Assembly (NCBI GenBank): GCA_016699735.1
Contig: CP065008.1
Location: forward strand, 620,001-684,000
From: Alphaproteobacteria bacterium
Lineage (GTDB): Bacteria; Pseudomonadota; Alphaproteobacteria; Micavibrionales; Micavibrionaceae
DNA: 64,000 nucleotides
Direction: 5' to 3'
Positions within the stretch are counted from its first letter, which is position 1. Every line of letters begins with the position of its first letter. The position numbers and the translations under genes were made by a program. The notes beneath the pieces are model-generated. The model was not told where the DNA came from. It made no database searches and worked only from the letters and a program-made list of their open reading frames with translations. This document shows positions 62,703 through 64,000 of this stretch, piece by piece.

Positions 62703-64000
62703 ATGGCCATCCATAAAGACTATATTTGCAAGAGCAGAAACTCTCAATCGGGTTTTACGTTGATAGAGATGTCGATCGTGATGATGATTTTCGGGATAGC
62801 GCTGATCGCGGGATTGAAGCTGTACGATAATTACATGGTGCATAACAAGGTGGTGGCGACGGGCTCGAGTATTTCGTTGACGAGTCGGGCGGTGAGTGAT
62901 TTCCGTGCGCGTTTTGGGCGTTATCCGTGTCCGGCGTCGTTGACGGCGGTCCGGGGGACGCCGGATTACGGGCGCGAGGGGGATTGCAATGCGAACGGTT
63001 TGGCGCGGGATGGCGTGACGCCGGGGGACGAGGCGCCGGCGGACAATGCGGCAGCGGGGACGTTTGCGGACGGATATTTTGTGGAGCAGAGTGCGCGGAT
63101 GGTGGACACGGACGGGGACAGCGTGGCGGAGACGCGTCCTTTGGTGGTTCGGGGGTCTGTTCCGTTCCGGGATTTGAATTTGCCTGAGGATTATGCGTAT
63201 GACGGGAACGGGTATCGTTTGGATTATGCGGTGACGCAGAGATTGGCGGTTCAGGATACGTTTAACCCGCAGCACGGGGGGATATCGATAGTGGACACGC
63301 AGGCAACGCCGCAGTCTCTGCTTGAGGTGGCGGATTCTGGATTGTTCGTGATCCTCAGCCACGGCGATGACGGCGCAGGAGCCTATACGCGCGAAGGGCA
63401 AAGGGTGGAAACCTGTCCCACGGGCAGCGACATCGAGAAGGACAACTGCGATGTGAGCAGCGCGGAGGCGAGGTACACGCATATCAGCCGTGATTCACAA
63501 ACGAATACCAGCCATTTTGACGACCAGCTGGCCTATTATACGGGAACGGACGATTCCCTGTGGGAGGTGGCGGAGGCCGATTCTGCGGATATCATTCTGC
63601 GCCAGGACGGGCGTGTGGGCGTGAACATCAAGATCACCTCCGGCGTATTGCCTGAGGATTCACTGGCGGTGAACGGGGTAATCCGGGCCACGAGCGATTA
63701 CCGGGCGCAGCAGATCTGCGACCAGAACGGGAATGATTGTTTCATGCCGGACGTGATCGGCGGCTTGATTGCCGACGGCGGCGGCATGGAATGCCCGCCG
63801 GGGCAATATATGCAAGGCATCGATACCGCCGCTCCGGAATGTGTAAATATCCCGGCCGTAAGCGAACTGCGCTGCCCTGCGGGTCAGATCATGATCGGTA
63901 TGGACACCAACGGCACCCTCAAATGCTCCGATCCGCCATCCATGTGCGATCCGGCAAACAAAACGATTTGCGGCGCAACCCAGACTTTACCGTCCGCAAT
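62703..64000 (+). CDS. Second pseudopilin-like protein (runs off the window)
   Basis: 432 codons are visible without a stop. The prepilin motif QSGFTLIEMSIVMMIFGIAL, then YPCPASL and an Asp-rich loop, mirrors the gene before it. The same fibre-like part is present (VGVNIKITSGVLPEDSLAVN, GVIRATSDYRAQQICDQNGN), plus repeated Cys-containing units (CPPGQYMQGIDT, CPAGQIMIGMDT). Codons from about 62830 to 63350 end mostly in G, with C-ending codons nearly absent. The flanking parts use the normal C-ending mix, so the gene looks mosaic. A likely surface fibre subunit. Confidence 0.8.
   Translation, partial: MAIHKDYICKSRNSQSGFTLIEMSIVMMIFGIALIAGLKLYDNYMVHNKVVATGSSISLTSRAVSDFRARFGRYPCPASLTAVRGTPDYGREGDCNANGLARDGVTPGDEAPADNAAAGTFADGYFVEQSARMVDTDGDSVAETRPLVVRGSVPFRDLNLPEDYAYDGNGYRLDYAVTQRLAVQDTFNPQHGGISIVDTQATPQSLLEVADSGLFVILSHGDDGAGAYTREGQRVETCPTGSDIEKDNCDVSSAEARYTHISRDSQTNTSHFDDQLAYYTGTDDSLWEVAEADSADIILRQDGRVGVNIKITSGVLPEDSLAVNGVIRATSDYRAQQICDQNGNDCFMPDVIGGLIADGGGMECPPGQYMQGIDTAAPECVNIPAVSELRCPAGQIMIGMDTNGTLKCSDPPSMCDPANKTICGATQTLPSA

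Noticed and set aside
62670..63482. A 270-codon minus-strand frame, Arg/His-rich
   Set aside because: It mirrors the G-rich codon stretch of the pseudopilin gene; the + strand frame has a prepilin motif and runs through.

Overview
The window is chromosomal DNA of an alphaproteobacterium of moderate GC content. The evidence is a GcrA-type cell-cycle regulator, the gene order acpS-lepB-rnc-era, an rpoZ-rel pair, intracellular PHB depolymerase, and rpsF-rpsR-rplI-dnaB-alr in series. The pseudopilins and overall content would fit a Micavibrio-like lineage, but I cannot fix the genus from sequence alone.

Layout. 1-4 kb: ribosomal protein genes (S6 end, S18, L9), replicative helicase DnaB and alanine racemase. 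4-19 kb: envelope and stress genes (D-Ala-D-Ala dipeptidase homologue, MlaE/MlaF lipid ABC transporter, PBP1A, MscS-type channel, CorA/ZntB-type transporter, VIT-type metal transporter, secreted glutathione peroxidase) and several unknown membrane proteins. 19.1-35.7 kb: a ~16.5 kb integrative element in the 3' end of a tRNA-Gly gene, bounded by a 77/78 bp imperfect direct repeat. Its cargo is a complete type I-C CRISPR-Cas locus (cas3-cas5-cas8c-cas7-cas4-cas1-cas2, leader, and an array of 56 repeats and 55 spacers), followed by a tyrosine recombinase with an HTH/zinc-ribbon partner, an AlpA-like regulator, two unknown genes and a P4-type integrase next to the right att site. 35.7-37.3 kb: the intact tRNA-Gly, a CaiB/BaiF CoA-transferase and a second, decayed copy of the tRNA-Gly locus.

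37-50 kb: ProX-like deacylase, thioredoxin-TPR co-chaperone, a Trm112-like small protein, an acyltransferase, leuA with a leucine-rich leader peptide, PHB depolymerase, a ydbH-ynbE-ydbL lipid-transport operon and a fused double beta-carbonic anhydrase whose second zinc site is lost. 50.2-51.8 kb: a retron-type reverse transcriptase preceded by ~170 bp with three strong hairpins enclosed by a complementary a1/a2-like pair. This is the best candidate for an undescribed system in the window. 52-61 kb: DNA repair (UdgB), NYN nuclease, rpoZ, rel, apt, acpS, lepB, rnc, era, gcrA. 61.4-64 kb: two tandem pseudopilin-like genes, the second running off the window and showing a sharp internal change in codon use.

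Functionally, the window joins core housekeeping blocks to two mobile or defence-related modules (the CRISPR-Cas island and the putative retron). Copy number, expression and target claims are not testable here.
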